64,000 nt of DNA from assembly GCF_000949135.2 (NCBI RefSeq), contig NZ_JTAN02000014.1, forward strand, positions 1-64,000, written 5' to 3'. Of the stretch, positions 12,302-27,214 are shown in pieces; the stretch's first letter is position 1, and each line of letters starts with the position of its first letter. A program made the position numbers and the translations under genes. The stretch is from Burkholderia sp. USMB20. Its GTDB lineage: Bacteria > Pseudomonadota > Gammaproteobacteria > Burkholderiales > Burkholderiaceae. Under the pieces are notes generated by a model. It worked only from the letters and a program-made list of their open reading frames with translations, was not told the DNA's origin and made no database searches.

Positions 12302-13534
12302 TTACCGCGCGAGAGCCCGGCAGAAATCGACGATGCGTTGCGCGCCCTCGACGCATTCGGGGGTGCCCGCGACGAGCGCGATCCGGATGAAATCGCGGCC
12401 CGGATTCGTGCCGTGCGCATCGCGCGCGAGGTACGAGCCGGGCAGAACCGTCACATTATAGTCGGCGTACAGGCGGCGGGCGAACTCGGTGTCCGACAGG
12501 CCGGTGCGCGCGACGTTGGCCCACAGGTAGAACGCGGCGTCGGGCAGCTTCACGTCGATCACGTCGGCCAGCATCGGCGTGACCGTGCTGAACTTCTGCA
12601 GGTACAGCGCGCGGTTCTCGCGCACGTGCGCCTCGTCGTTCCACGCGGCGATGCTCGCGTGCTGCCAGACCGGCGACAGCGCGGCGCCGTGGTACGTGCG
12701 GTACAGCAGGAATTTTTTCAGCAGCGCGGCGTCGCCGGCGACGAAGCCCGAGCGCATGCCCGGCACGTTCGAGCGCTTCGACAGGCTCGACAGCATCACG
12801 AGCCGCTCGAAGCCGCGGCCGAGGCGGTGCGCGGCCTCGAGGCCGCCGAGCGGCGGCGCCGCTTCGTCGAAATAGATCTCCGAATAGCACTCGTCGGACG
12901 CGATCACGAAACCGTGGCGGTCGGACAGCGCGAACAGCTCGCGCCAGTCGTCGAGCGTCAGCACGGCGCCCGTCGGGTTGCCCGGCGAGCACACGTACAG
13001 CAGCTGGGTGCGCGCCCAGACTTCATCGGGCACGGCCGCGTAGTCGCACGCGAAGTTGCGGACCGGGTCGCTGTTCGCGAAATAGGGTTCGGCACCGGCC
13101 AGCAGCGCCGCGCCTTCGTAAATTTGATAGAACGGATTCGGACAGAGTACGATCGCCTTCTTGCCATCCGCGCGCGGGCGCGCGTCGATCACAGTCTGCG
13201 CGAGCGAGAACAGCGCCTCGCGGGAGCCCGATACGGGCAGCACCTGCGTCGCCGGGTCGATTGCCGGCAGCCCGTAGCGGCGCTCGAGCCAGTGTGCGAT
13301 CGACGTGCGCAGCGCGTCCGAGCCGGCCGTGGCCGGGTACGACGCGAGACCGTCGAGCGCGGCCACCACGGCGTCGCGGATCAGCGCCGGCGTCGGGTGC
13401 TTGGGCTCGCCGATGCCGAAGCTGATCGGTTTCAGGTCGCCGGAAGGCGTCACGTCCTTGAACAGGGCGCGCAGCTTTTCGAAGGGATAGGGCTGGAGCG
13501 AGTCGAGTCGAGGGTTCACGGGCGAAGCGGCCAT
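12302..13534 (-). CDS. dapC: N-succinyldiaminopimelate aminotransferase DapC
   Basis: A class I/II PLP aminotransferase of 410 residues. The Schiff-base lysine lies in SSLSKRSNVPG, with the PLP-binding SGSREALF and NPTGAV motifs upstream. Position directly ahead of dapD and dapE supports the diaminopimelate step rather than a general aspartate aminotransferase. The ATG at 13534 (MAASPVNPRL) is chosen because it begins the conserved region; an upstream Met at 13642 would add an alanine/arginine-rich tail of 36 residues. It is the first gene of the cluster, so its promoter should lie in the 167-bp gap shared with the divergent EamA permease. Confidence 0.94.
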   Translation of the reverse strand: MAASPVNPRLDSLQPYPFEKLRALFKDVTPSGDLKPISFGIGEPKHPTPALIRDAVVAALDGLASYPATAGSDALRTSIAHWLERRYGLPAIDPATQVLPVSGSREALFSLAQTVIDARPRADGKKAIVLCPNPFYQIYEGAALLAGAEPYFANSDPVRNFACDYAAVPDEVWARTQLLYVCSPGNPTGAVLTLDDWRELFALSDRHGFVIASDECYSEIYFDEAAPPLGGLEAAHRLGRGFERLVMLSSLSKRSNVPGMRSGFVAGDAALLKKFLLYRTYHGAALSPVWQHASIAAWNDEAHVRENRALYLQKFSTVTPMLADVIDVKLPDAAFYLWANVARTGLSDTEFARRLYADYNVTVLPGSYLARDAHGTNPGRDFIRIALVAGTPECVEGAQRIVDFCRALAR

Positions 13535-13701
13535 CGCGGCCGGTTGGAGCGAAAGGGCGAAAGGGGCGGCGCGGGTGCCGCACGGCTGCGGGCGGGCGCC
13601 GACGGCGCGCGGCTCGCAGCGGACGATTATAACGTGACGCAATGCGGTCGCGGCCCGCCGGAACGGCGGCCGGGCCGCTCGAATAAAGGGTAGCGAATCA
13701 A

Positions 13702-14643
13702 ATGAATAACGCGGTACGCGGCAGCCTGCCGACGCTGGCCATCCTGATCGGCGCGTCGGTATGGGGCCTGATCTGGTATCCGCTGCGGATTCTCGCGTCG
13801 CTCGGGCTCACCGGCACGCTGGCGAGCGCGCTGACGAGCGTGGTCGCGTTCCTGTTCGTGGTCGTCGTGCGGCACCGCACGATCGCCACGCTGCGCTGGC
13901 ACTGGGTGCTGCCGGGCATCGCGATCACGGCGGGCGTGACCAACCTCGGTTTCGTGTGGGGCACGATCCACGGCGAAGTGCTGCGCGTGATGCTGCTGTT
14001 CTACCTGACCCCGGCATGGACCGCGATCTACGCGCATTTCCTGCTGCGCGAGCGGTTGACCTGGGCCGGCGCGGCGCTCGCGGCGCTGTCGATCGGCGGC
14101 GCGATGCTGATGCTGTGGTCGCCGCAGCTCGGCGTGCCGCTGCCGGCCAACCCGGCCGAATGGGCGGGGCTCGCGGCCGGCCTGAGTTTCGCGATGAGCA
14201 ACGTGCTCGTGATCAAGGCGAGCCGCGAGCTGCCGGAGATGCGCGCCGAGATGCGTACGGCGACGCTGTTCGGCGGCGCGGCGGTGTTCGGCGCGGTCGC
14301 GTCGCTGTTCGAGGGGCTGCCGGCCGCGCCGGCGGGAAGCCAGCTCGGCGTCGCGGCAGCGATCATCGCCGCGATCGGCGTGACGATGGCCGCCAACAAC
14401 CTGCTCGTGCAATACGGGCTCGCGCGCGTGCCGGCGAACCGCGCGTCGATCATCATGCTGTTCGAGATCGTGATCACCGCGCTGTCGGCGTGGGTGTTCG
14501 CGAGCGAACTGCCGAGCGCGCGAGAGTGGGCGGGCGGCGCGTGCATCGTGCTGGCGACGCTGCTGTCGAGCCGGGTCCATCGTGCCGCGCCGGCATCGGG
14601 CAAACCCGGCGACGGGCGGGACGGCGCACGCGCGATGGTATGA
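13702..14643 (+). CDS. EamA/DMT-family transporter
   Basis: A 313-residue integral membrane protein with about ten hydrophobic helices in two EamA repeats, typical of drug/metabolite exporters such as amino-acid or nucleobase effluxers. The substrate cannot be deduced. The N-terminus LPTLAILIGASVWGLIWYPL is a standard first helix with the family's W-G motif. It is divergent from dapC and followed by its own terminator, so probably a single transcription unit. Confidence 0.88.
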   Translation: MNNAVRGSLPTLAILIGASVWGLIWYPLRILASLGLTGTLASALTSVVAFLFVVVVRHRTIATLRWHWVLPGIAITAGVTNLGFVWGTIHGEVLRVMLLFYLTPAWTAIYAHFLLRERLTWAGAALAALSIGGAMLMLWSPQLGVPLPANPAEWAGLAAGLSFAMSNVLVIKASRELPEMRAEMRTATLFGGAAVFGAVASLFEGLPAAPAGSQLGVAAAIIAAIGVTMAANNLLVQYGLARVPANRASIIMLFEIVITALSAWVFASELPSAREWAGGACIVLATLLSSRVHRAAPASGKPGDGRDGARAMV

Positions 14644-14655
14644 TGGAAGCCGTTT

Positions 14656-14694
14656 GCGGGGCCCAACGCTTGAGATGCGCGCGGCCCCGCTTTT
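14656..14694 (+). terminator. intrinsic terminator after EamA permease gene
   Basis: GCGGGGCC at 14656-14663 pairs with GGCCCCGC at 14683-14690, followed directly by TTTT. The 19-base loop is long but the placement 12 bases after the stop codon is right. Confidence 0.6.
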
Positions 14695-14784
14695 GAATTC
14701 CGGGGCGCATCGCGCACACGGGCCGTCCGGCCCCGCGCGTCGCGGCCCCGTCCGTTTCACCTCTTCTTCACATCCGATACCGCC

Positions 14785-17700
14785 GTGCGTCTGAGCTCGA
14801 TCAAACTCGCTGGCTTCAAATCCTTTGTCGATCCCACGCATTTCCAGGTTCCGGGCCAGCTTGTCGGCGTGGTGGGCCCGAACGGGTGCGGCAAGTCCAA
14901 CATCATCGATGCCGTGCGCTGGGTGCTCGGCGAGTCGCGCGCGTCCGAGCTGCGCGGCGAGTCGATGCAGGACGTGATCTTCAACGGCTCGACCGCCCGC
15001 AAGCCCGGCAGCCGGGCCAGCGTCGAACTGATCTTCGACAACTCCGACGGCCGTGCGGCCGGGCAGTGGGGCCAGTACGGCGAGATCGCCGTGAAGCGCG
15101 TGCTGACGCGCGACGGCACGTCGAGCTACTACATCAACAACCTGCCGGCGCGCCGGCGCGACATCCAGGACATCTTCCTCGGCACGGGCCTCGGGCCCCG
15201 CGCGTACGCGATCATCGGGCAGGGCATGATCGCGCGGATCATCGAGGCGAAGCCGGAAGAGCTGCGCGTGTTCCTCGAGGAAGCCGCGGGCGTGTCGAAG
15301 TACAAGGAGCGCCGCCGCGAGACCGAGAACCGCCTGCACGACACGCGCGAGAACCTGACGCGCGTCGAGGACATCGTCCGCGAGCTCGGCGCGAACCTCG
15401 AGAAGCTCGAGGCGCAGGCCGTCGTCGCGACCAAGTACAAGGAACTCGTCGCCGACGGCGAGGAGAAGCAGCGCCTGTTGTGGCTGCTGCGCAAGAACGA
15501 GGCCGCGGGCGAGCAGCAGAAGCAGCAGCGCGCGATCGAACAGGCGCAGATCGACCTCGAGGCGCAGACGGCGAAACTGCGCGAGGTCGAATCGCAGCTC
15601 GAGACGCTGCGGGTCGCGCATTACTCGGCGAGCGACGCGATGCAGGGCGCGCAGGGCGCGCTCTACGAGGCCAACGCCGAAGTGAGCCGCCTCGAGGCCG
15701 AGATCAAGTTCATCGTCGAATCGCGCAACCGCGTGCAGGCGCAGATCGCCGCGCTGAACGCGCAGCGCGAGCAATGGCGCGCGCAGGCCGAGAAGGCGCA
15801 GGACGAGCTCGAGGAAGCCGAAGAGGCGCGCGCGATGGCCGACGAAAAGGCCGCGCTCGCCGAAGACAACGCGGCTGCGAAACACGACGCGCTGCCGGCG
15901 CTCGAGGCGAAATGGCGCGATGCGCAGGCGCAGCTCAACGACGAGCGCGCGCGGATCGCGCAGACCGAACAGTCGCTGAAGCTCGAGGCTGCGCACCAGC
16001 GCAATGCCGACCAGCAGCTCCAGCAGCTTCAGCAGCGCCACGAGCGCCTGAAGTCCGAGGCGGGCGGGCTCGACGCGCCCGACGAGGCGCAGCTCGAAGA
16101 ACTGCGCATGCAGCTCGCCGAGCAGGAAGAGATCCTCGCCGAAGCGCAGGCGCGCCTCGCCGATGCGCAGGAAACGGTACCGCGCCTCGACGGCGAGCGC
16201 CGCGCGGCCCAGGAGCGCGTGCAGGCCGAAAGCGCGCAGATCCACCAGCTCGAGGCGCGGCTCGCCGCGCTCAAGCAGCTGCAGGAGAACGTGCAGACCG
16301 AAGGCAAGATCCAGCCGTGGCTGGACAAGCACGAGCTCGGCGCGCTGCCGCGTCTCTGGAAGAAGCTGCACGTCGAGGCTGGCTGGGAAGCGGCGCTCGA
16401 GGCCGTGCTGCGCGAGCGCCTCGCCGCGCTCGAAGTGTCGAATCTCGACTGGGTGAAGGCGTTCGCGACCGATGCGCCGCCCGCGAAGCTCGCGTTCTAC
16501 GCGCCGCCCGTGGCCGGCGAGCCGCCGGCCGCCGCGGCCGGGCTGCGCCCGGTGCTGTCGCTCGTGCGCATCGACGATGCAGGCATCCGCGCGGTGCTGA
16601 ACGACTGGCTCGGCAACGTGTACGTCGCCGACGACGTCGCGCAGGCACTCGCGACGCGCGCGCAACTGCCGGCCGGCGGCGCGTTCGTCGTGAAGGCCGG
16701 CCACATCGTCACGCGTGTCGGCGTGCAGCTGTACGCGGCCGATTCGGAGCAGGCCGGGATGCTGGCCCGCCAGCAGGAGATCGAGAACCTGACGCGCCAG
16801 GTGCGCGCGCAGGCGCTGCTCGCCGACGAGGCCCGCACGGCGGCGGTGCGCGCGGAAGCCGCGCACACGCAGGCCACGCAGGCGCTCGGCGACGTGCGCG
16901 CGCAGGCCGAACGCGCGACCCAGCGCGTGCATGCATTGCAGATGGACGTGCTGAAGCTCGCCCAGGCGCATGAACGCTACACGCAGCGCAGCACGCAGAT
17001 CCGCGAGGAACTCGAGGAGATCGGCGCGCAGATCGACGAGCAGCGCGCATTGCGCGCGGAATCGGAAGCGAACTTCGAGCGCTTCGACGGCGAACTCGCG
17101 GAACTGCAGGCGCGCTTCGAGGACAACCAGCTCGCGTTCGAGGCGCTCGACGAATCGCTGACGCAGGCGCGCCAGGAAGCGCGCGACCTCGAGCGCGGCG
17201 CGAACGACGCGCGTTTCGCCGCGCGCAACGCGGTCACGCGCATCGACGAACTGAAGCGCAGCATCCAGGTCGCGCACGAGCAGAGCGAGCGCGTCGCCGC
17301 GTCGCTGGAAGACGCGCGCGCCGAACTCGAAACGATCAACGAGCAGACCGCGCACACGGGCCTGCAGGACGCGCTCGAAATTCGCGCGGTGAAGGAAGAG
17401 GCGCTGCAGGCCGCGCGGATCGAACTCGACGACCTGACCGCGAAGCTGCGCGCGTCGGACGAGCAGCGTCTCGTCGCCGAGCGTTCGCTGCAGCCGCTGC
17501 GCGACCGCATCACCGAGCTGCAGCTGAAGGAGCAGGCCGCGCGCCTGTCCGTCGAGCAGTTTGCCGAGCAGCTCGCGGCGGCCGAGGTCGACGAGGAAGC
17601 GCTGCGCGAGAAGCTGACGCCGGACCTGAAACCGTCGTACCTGCAGGGCGAGGTCACGCGCCTGAACAACGCGATCAACGCGCTGGGTCCGGTCAACATG

Positions 17701-18297
17701 GCCGCGCTCGACGAGTTGAAGGCCGCGAGCGAGCGCAAGGTGTTCCTCGATGCGCAGTCGGCCGACCTGACCGACGCGATCACGACGCTCGAGGATGCGA
17801 TCCACAAGATCGACCAGGAAACCCGCACGCTGCTGCAGGGTACCTTCGACGAGGTCAACCGTCACTTCAGCGACCTGTTCCCGCGCCTGTTCGGCGGCGG
17901 CCAGGCGAAGCTGATCATGACGGGCGACGAAATCCTCGATGCGGGCGTGCAGGTAATGGCGCAGCCGCCGGGCAAGAAGAACGCGACCATCCACCTGCTG
18001 TCGGGCGGCGAAAAGGCGCTGACCGCCACCGCACTGGTGTTCGCGATGTTCCAGTTGAACCCGGCGCCGTTCTGTCTGCTCGACGAGGTCGACGCGCCGC
18101 TCGACGACGCGAACACCGAGCGTTTCGCGAATCTCGTGCGCGCGATGTCCGACAAGACGCAGTTCCTCTTCATCTCGCACAACAAGATCGCGATGGAGAT
18201 GGCGCAGCAGCTGATCGGCGTGACGATGCAGGAGCAGGGCGTGTCGCGGATCGTCGCGGTGGACATGGAAACCGCCGCGGGTTTTGCCCAGAATTGA
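14785..18297 (+). CDS. smc: chromosome segregation protein SMC
   Basis: The condensin-like ATPase that, with ScpA and ScpB, compacts and segregates the chromosome. It has 1170 residues from a GTG at 14785 (MRLSSIKLAGFKSF). Walker A is GPNGCGKSN (residues 31-39). Long heptad coiled coils occupy about 170-500 and 670-1000, with a globular hinge between. The C-terminal head carries the signature LSGGEKAL and Walker B CLLDEVDAPLDD. It is followed by zipA after 85 bp, a gene order (smc-zipA-ligA) shared by many beta- and gamma-proteobacteria. Confidence 0.98.
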   Translation: MRLSSIKLAGFKSFVDPTHFQVPGQLVGVVGPNGCGKSNIIDAVRWVLGESRASELRGESMQDVIFNGSTARKPGSRASVELIFDNSDGRAAGQWGQYGEIAVKRVLTRDGTSSYYINNLPARRRDIQDIFLGTGLGPRAYAIIGQGMIARIIEAKPEELRVFLEEAAGVSKYKERRRETENRLHDTRENLTRVEDIVRELGANLEKLEAQAVVATKYKELVADGEEKQRLLWLLRKNEAAGEQQKQQRAIEQAQIDLEAQTAKLREVESQLETLRVAHYSASDAMQGAQGALYEANAEVSRLEAEIKFIVESRNRVQAQIAALNAQREQWRAQAEKAQDELEEAEEARAMADEKAALAEDNAAAKHDALPALEAKWRDAQAQLNDERARIAQTEQSLKLEAAHQRNADQQLQQLQQRHERLKSEAGGLDAPDEAQLEELRMQLAEQEEILAEAQARLADAQETVPRLDGERRAAQERVQAESAQIHQLEARLAALKQLQENVQTEGKIQPWLDKHELGALPRLWKKLHVEAGWEAALEAVLRERLAALEVSNLDWVKAFATDAPPAKLAFYAPPVAGEPPAAAAGLRPVLSLVRIDDAGIRAVLNDWLGNVYVADDVAQALATRAQLPAGGAFVVKAGHIVTRVGVQLYAADSEQAGMLARQQEIENLTRQVRAQALLADEARTAAVRAEAAHTQATQALGDVRAQAERATQRVHALQMDVLKLAQAHERYTQRSTQIREELEEIGAQIDEQRALRAESEANFERFDGELAELQARFEDNQLAFEALDESLTQARQEARDLERGANDARFAARNAVTRIDELKRSIQVAHEQSERVAASLEDARAELETINEQTAHTGLQDALEIRAVKEEALQAARIELDDLTAKLRASDEQRLVAERSLQPLRDRITELQLKEQAARLSVEQFAEQLAAAEVDEEALREKLTPDLKPSYLQGEVTRLNNAINALGPVNMAALDELKAASERKVFLDAQSADLTDAITTLEDAIHKIDQETRTLLQGTFDEVNRHFSDLFPRLFGGGQAKLIMTGDEILDAGVQVMAQPPGKKNATIHLLSGGEKALTATALVFAMFQLNPAPFCLLDEVDAPLDDANTERFANLVRAMSDKTQFLFISHNKIAMEMAQQLIGVTMQEQGVSRIVAVDMETAAGFAQN

Positions 18298-18382
18298 CGT
18301 TTGAAGAAACCGGACCGCGTTCGCGCGGCGCATGGGCGCCCGTTCGCGGTTCCGACGAACAAGAATTGCTGATGGAGCGTGC

Positions 18383-22458
<4,076 letters not shown>

Positions 22459-22512
22459 CCTTGATGCGGCTGCGCGCGCCGCGTTGCGTGTGGTTTCGTA
22501 CCGGATATGAAA

Positions 22513-22534
22513 AAGCCCGCTTGCGCGGGCTTGT
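22513..22534. terminator. bidirectional terminator between def and rluB
   Basis: AAGCCCGC / GCGGGCTT with a 4-base TTGC loop; flanking ATGAAA and TTTCAT can extend the pairing. It sits in the 108-bp gap where def and rluB converge, with T-rich sequence on both sides. Confidence 0.85.
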
Positions 22535-22566
22535 TTCATGGTGCGGCACGCAGCGCGTGCCCGCTG

Positions 22567-24567
22567 TCAGAACGACTCGTCGGCCGACAGGTAGCGCCAT
22601 TGCCCCTGCGGCAGCGCGCCGAGCATCACGCGGCCCATCCGCACGCGCTTCAGGCCGATCACTTCGAGACCGACCAGTTCGCACATGCGGCGGATCTGGC
22701 GCTTCTTGCCTTCACGCAGCACGAAACGCAGCTGTTCGCCGTTCTGCCAGCTGACCATCGCCGGCTTCAGCGGGACGCCGTCGAGTTCGAGGCCGTGGCG
22801 CAGCTTCGCGAGCGATTCCGCGGGGAAGTGCTGGTCGATGTCGATCAGCCGTTCGCCGAAGCGCACGCGCACCAGATACTCCTTGTCGATGTCCGACTGC
22901 TCGCCGATCAGCTGCTTGGCGATCACGCCATTCTGCGTCAGTACGAGCAGGCCGGTGGAGTCGATGTCGAGCCGGCCGGCCGGCGCGAGCGCGTGCAGGT
23001 GCTGCGGCGAGAAGCGCAGCGGCGAGCGGTCGCCGCTCCACTGGTTGGCGCGCGTGATCAGCACCGATGCCGGTTCATAGCCGTCTTCCGCCTGACCCGA
23101 CACGTAGCCGACCGGCTTGTGCAGCAGGATCGTCACCTGCGCGGCCTGCGCGGCGCTCGCGCGCTCGTCGATCTCGATCTTCTGGTCCGGGCGGACCTTG
23201 GTGCCGAGCGTGTCGATGCGTTCGCCGTCGACGAGCACCCAGCCCTTTTCGATCCACTCGTCGGCTTCGCGGCGCGAGCACAGGCCGAGTTCGGACATGC
23301 GCTTCGACAGGCGCATCAGGCCGGTTTCGTCGCCGTGGTCGACTTCGGCCGCCGCGCGCTTGACCGGTTGCGCAGTCTTGACCGCACCGAACGAGCGGCG
23401 TTCGCCGTCGCGTGCGGGGCGTGCCGGGCGGTCGCCGAAGCTGCGCTTCGCGCCTTCGCCGGATGCCTTGTCGCGATAGGACGGGCGTTTGCCTTCATCG
23501 GCGCCTGCGCGGCGCGGGCGGGCGTCTTCATCACGACGCGGCGGGCGATCGGACGACGTGCGACGGTCGCCGAAGCTGCGTTTTGCGCCTTCGCCGGATG
23601 CGTTGTCGCGATAGGGCGCACGTGCGCCGCCTTCGCCACCCGCGCGACGCGGACGTGCATCGTCGTCGCGACGCGGCGGGCGATCGGACGACGTGCGACG
23701 GTCGCCGAAACTGCGTTTTGCGCCTTCGCCGAATGCGTTGTCGCGATAGGGCGCACGCGGGCCGCCTTCGCCACCCGCGCGACGCGGACGTGCATCGTCG
23801 TCACGACGGGGCGGACGATCTGAAGACGTGCGACGGTCGCCGAAACTGCGCTTCGCCCCTTCGCCGGATGCGTTGTCGCGATAGGGCGCACGCGGGCCGC
23901 CTTCGCCACCCGCGCGACGCGGACGTGCATCGTCATCACGGCGCGGCGGACGATCCGACGACGTGCGACGGTCGCCGAAGCTGCGTTTTGCGCCTTCGCC
24001 GGACGCGTTGTCGCGATACGGCGCACGTGCGCCGCCTTCGCCACCCGCGCGACGCGGACGTGCATCGTCGTCACGACGCGGCGGGCGATCCGACGTCGTG
24101 CGACGGTCGCTGAAGCTGCGTTTTGCGCCTTCGCCGGATGCGTTGTCGCGATACGGCGCACGTGCGCCGCCTTCGCCACCCGCGCGACGCGGACGTGCAT
24201 CATCATCGCGACGCGGCGGGCGATCCGACGACGTGCGACGGTCGCCGAAGCTGCGCTTCGCCCCTTCGCCGGCTGCGTTGTCGCGATACGCCGCGCGCGC
24301 GTGCCGCGTTCGGCACCGCCTCACGCGGCGCACGCTTGGCCGGTGCGCGATCCGCCCCGGGCGCTCGGCGCCTGCCGCGCCGCCGCGGCCTTGAACGAGC
24401 GTTCGCCGGCGGCGGCCGGCGCGGCCTTCTTCGGGCGCGCCGGCTTGTCGCCTGCGGGTAGCGCGGCGGGGCGCACCGCCTTGCGGGCGACGAGGCTGCC
24501 GGAGCGGACAGGGGCGCGGGTCGGCGACGCCCGGCTTCGGATTCTTGACGGTTAATTTGGTGCGCAT
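22567..24567 (-). CDS. rluB: 23S rRNA pseudouridine synthase RluB with repetitive N-terminal extension
   Basis: RluB makes pseudouridine 2605 of 23S rRNA (E. coli numbering). The C-terminal 260 residues hold an S4 RNA-binding domain ([20 protein letters not shown]) and the RsuA-family catalytic domain (active-site aspartate in [11 protein letters not shown]). The first 400 residues are disordered and basic, dominated by a 45-residue repeat in six full copies and one partial copy (period 135 bp, 23436-24290). Residues about 18-90 appear frame-shifted: three +1/-2 changes near 24507-24521, 24352-24366 and 24290-24304 cancel out, so the frame stays open to 22567. The true N-terminus likely reads [12 protein letters not shown] after about residue 20. 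The start is the ATG at 24567. Confidence 0.9.
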   Translation of the reverse strand: MRTKLTVKNPKPGVADPRPCPLRQPRRPQGGAPRRATRRRQAGAPEEGRAGRRRRTLVQGRGGAAGAERPGRIAHRPSVRRVRRCRTRHARAAYRDNAAGEGAKRSFGDRRTSSDRPPRRDDDARPRRAGGEGGARAPYRDNASGEGAKRSFSDRRTTSDRPPRRDDDARPRRAGGEGGARAPYRDNASGEGAKRSFGDRRTSSDRPPRRDDDARPRRAGGEGGPRAPYRDNASGEGAKRSFGDRRTSSDRPPRRDDDARPRRAGGEGGPRAPYRDNAFGEGAKRSFGDRRTSSDRPPRRDDDARPRRAGGEGGARAPYRDNASGEGAKRSFGDRRTSSDRPPRRDEDARPRRAGADEGKRPSYRDKASGEGAKRSFGDRPARPARDGERRSFGAVKTAQPVKRAAAEVDHGDETGLMRLSKRMSELGLCSRREADEWIEKGWVLVDGERIDTLGTKVRPDQKIEIDERASAAQAAQVTILLHKPVGYVSGQAEDGYEPASVLITRANQWSGDRSPLRFSPQHLHALAPAGRLDIDSTGLLVLTQNGVIAKQLIGEQSDIDKEYLVRVRFGERLIDIDQHFPAESLAKLRHGLELDGVPLKPAMVSWQNGEQLRFVLREGKKRQIRRMCELVGLEVIGLKRVRMGRVMLGALPQGQWRYLSADESF
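23436..24290 (-). repeat. 135-bp tandem repeat array in rluB
   Basis: Six complete and one partial 135-bp units lie head to tail. Each encodes 45 residues beginning [18 protein letters not shown], followed by a stretch rich in R, D, P and G. Units differ by few bases (for example SFSDRRTT in the second and AFGEG in the fifth), and the last full copy is more diverged ([14 protein letters not shown]). Such arrays vary in copy number by slippage or recombination and are prone to assembly collapse. Confidence 0.95.
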
Positions 24568-24583
24568 AAACGCTGGGATTCAT

Positions 24584-27160
24584 TCAGACTGCGATCGCGC
24601 GCAGCAATTCGGTTTCGAGCTGGATCTGCAGGCGGTTGTCGGACAGGCCGGCACCGTCGAGCAGGAAGATGTCCTCGACGCGTTCGCCGAGCGTATTGAT
24701 CCGCGCCGCGTGGACGCCGACCTGATGCTCGGCCAGGACGCGCGCGATCGAATAGAGAAGGCCCGGCCGGTCGTTGGCGGACACGGACAGGATGTAGTAC
24801 TGGCCGCGCTCGTCGGCCCGGAGGTCGACGCGCGGCGTGATCGGAAATGTCCGCGACAACCGCGACAGGCGGCCCTTGGACGGCTCCGGCAGCGACGCGG
24901 TTTCGGCAAGGCGCGCCGCGAGTTGCTGTTCGACGAGATTCGCGATGTCGCGGTAGCGCACGTCGCGTTCGGTCTGCGTGACGATGAAGTTGTCGAGCGC
25001 ATAGCCGTGCCGCGTCGTGCTGACACGCGCATCGAGCACCGACAGCCCGTTGCGGTCGAAGTACGCGCAGATGCCCGCGAACAGGTCGGGGCGGTCCTTC
25101 ACGTACACGAGCACCTGCAGCGCGTCGCCGATCGGCGACGGCCGCGCGCGCACGATCGCGGTCTCGGCGTTCACGTGCCGGTACAGCACGCGCGTCTGCC
25201 ATGCGATGTCGGCCGCGTCGTGACGCAGGAAGAAGCCGACGTCGAGCTGGTCCCACAGCGCGCGGTGCGCGTCGTCGGGCACGGTCTCGAGGCGCAGCAG
25301 CGCGAGCGCCTGCTCCTGCCGCGACTTCAGTTCCGAATGCGCGTCGGGGTTCGCTCCGCCGAGCACCGCGAGCGTGATGCGGTACAGGTCCTCGAGCAGC
25401 TTGCCCTTCCACGTGTTCCACACCTTCGGGCTCGTGCCGCGGATATCGGCGACGGTCAGCAGGTAGAGCGCGGTGAGGTAGCGCTCGTTGCCGACGACTT
25501 CGGCGAAGCGCTTGATGACTTCCGGGTCGCTCGTGTCCTGCTTCTGCGCGACCTGGCTCATCGTCAGGTGATGCTGGACGAGCCACACGATCAGCGACGC
25601 GTCGTCGCCGGTGATCCCGTGCTCGCGGCAGAAGCGCCGCGCGTCGGCCATCCCGAGCGTCGAGTGGTCGCCGCCGCGGCCTTTCGCGATGTCGTGGAAC
25701 AGCGCCGCGACGTACAGCACCCACGGGCGCTCGAAGTTGCCGATCAGCTGGCTGCAGAACGGGTACTCGTGCGCATGCTCGGCCACCGCGAAGCGGCGGA
25801 TGTTGCGCAACACCATCAGGATGTGCTGGTCGACCGTGTACACGTGGTACAGGTCGTGCTGCATCTGGCCGACGATGCGGCGGAAATTCAGCAGGTAGCG
25901 GCCGAGCACGCTCGTCTGGTTCATCAGCCGGAACGCATGCGTGATGCCTTCGGGCTGCTGCAGGATCTGCATGAACGTGCGGCGGTTCTGCGGATCGCGC
26001 CGCCACGTGTGGTTCATGATCTCGCGCGAGTTGTAGAGCGCGCGCAGCGTGCGGGCGGACAGGCCCTTCACGCCGCGGGTCGCCTCGTACAGCAGGAACG
26101 CCTCGAGGATCGCGTCGGGATGGCGTTCGAACACGCCGTCGTCGACGATCTCGAGCATGCCCTGCTTCTCGACGAATCGATCGGGCGACAGCACACGCGT
26201 GATGCCGCTCGTCGCGGGGAACAGCTGCGCCTCGATGTTCTGGATCAGGATCGTCGCCAGCTGCGTGACCGCTTTCGCGGCCCAGTAGTAGCGGCGCATC
26301 AGCTGCTCGCTCGCGCGCTTGGCCTGCGTCGGCCGGTAGCCGAAGCTCTCGGCGGCCTGCGTCTGCAGGTCGAACACGAGCATGTCCTGGCGGCGCCCGG
26401 CGATCACGTGCAGCCGCGCGCGCAGGGTCTTCAGGAATCCTTCGTTGCGGCGCAGCTCGCGCGCTTCGCGATCGGTGATGAGGCCGCGCGTGTCGAGCTC
26501 GCGCCAGCTGCTGCCGAAGCCGGCCGCGCGCGCGATCCACAGGATCGTCTGCAGGTCGCGCAGCCCGCCGGGGCTCTCCTTCACGTTCGGCTCGAGGCTG
26601 TACGGCGTGTCCTGGAACTTCGCGTGGCGCTGGCGCATCTCGAGCACCTTCGCGGTGAAGAAGGCGCGCGCGTCGAGCGCCTCGTGATACCGCACGGTGA
26701 AGCGTTCGAACAGCGCGGTGCTGCCGACGATGCGGCGCGCTTCGAGCAGCGAGGTCTGCACGGTGACGTCCTGCGACGCCTCCTCGATGCATTGCTCGAC
26801 CGTGCGCACGCTGCTGCCGATCTCGAGGCCGAGATCCCACGCCATCCCGATGAAGCGCTCGATCCGCGCGTCGAGCGCCGGGTCGTGCGCATCGGGCAGC
26901 AGCACCAGGATGTCGACGTCGGAGTGGGGCGCGAGCTCGCCGCGCCCGTAGCCGCCGACGGCGACGAGCGCGAGCGTCGCGGGCAGCCCGCAGTCGTCCC
27001 ACACGCGCTTGAGCGCATCGTCGGTGAGTCTCGACAGCGCGTGCATCAGCGATGTGACGTTCGTCGCGCTGCGAAAGCGCTCGAGCAGGTCGGCCTTGGC
27101 GGCCTTGAATTCGGCGCGCCGCGACAGCGCTGCGGGCGAGGGGGCGGCGTGAGCGCTCAT
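24584..27160 (-). CDS. glnD: bifunctional uridylyltransferase/uridylyl-removing enzyme GlnD
   Basis: GlnD senses glutamine and controls nitrogen assimilation by adding or removing UMP on PII proteins. The 858-residue protein has an N-terminal nucleotidyltransferase domain with [15 protein letters not shown] (about residues 67-81), a central HD phosphohydrolase domain with [14 protein letters not shown] (about residue 485), and two C-terminal ACT domains that bind glutamine. Length matches the family. It follows map by 54 bp and precedes rluB by 16 bp on the minus strand, so map-glnD-rluB may be one transcript. Confidence 0.97.
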   Translation of the reverse strand: MSAHAAPSPAALSRRAEFKAAKADLLERFRSATNVTSLMHALSRLTDDALKRVWDDCGLPATLALVAVGGYGRGELAPHSDVDILVLLPDAHDPALDARIERFIGMAWDLGLEIGSSVRTVEQCIEEASQDVTVQTSLLEARRIVGSTALFERFTVRYHEALDARAFFTAKVLEMRQRHAKFQDTPYSLEPNVKESPGGLRDLQTILWIARAAGFGSSWRELDTRGLITDREARELRRNEGFLKTLRARLHVIAGRRQDMLVFDLQTQAAESFGYRPTQAKRASEQLMRRYYWAAKAVTQLATILIQNIEAQLFPATSGITRVLSPDRFVEKQGMLEIVDDGVFERHPDAILEAFLLYEATRGVKGLSARTLRALYNSREIMNHTWRRDPQNRRTFMQILQQPEGITHAFRLMNQTSVLGRYLLNFRRIVGQMQHDLYHVYTVDQHILMVLRNIRRFAVAEHAHEYPFCSQLIGNFERPWVLYVAALFHDIAKGRGGDHSTLGMADARRFCREHGITGDDASLIVWLVQHHLTMSQVAQKQDTSDPEVIKRFAEVVGNERYLTALYLLTVADIRGTSPKVWNTWKGKLLEDLYRITLAVLGGANPDAHSELKSRQEQALALLRLETVPDDAHRALWDQLDVGFFLRHDAADIAWQTRVLYRHVNAETAIVRARPSPIGDALQVLVYVKDRPDLFAGICAYFDRNGLSVLDARVSTTRHGYALDNFIVTQTERDVRYRDIANLVEQQLAARLAETASLPEPSKGRLSRLSRTFPITPRVDLRADERGQYYILSVSANDRPGLLYSIARVLAEHQVGVHAARINTLGERVEDIFLLDGAGLSDNRLQIQLETELLRAIAV

Positions 27161-27214
27161 GGGCGGCCGTTCAGGTCAGCAGGTGAGGGGTGGGCGGGGC
27201 GGGCGCGACGGCGC

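Noticed and set aside
23316-24206. A 296-residue frame on the minus strand and a 233-residue frame on the plus strand, both repetitive, across the rluB repeats
   Set aside because: They exist only because the 135-bp unit is a multiple of three and lacks stops in several frames. The rluB frame has the homologous product.
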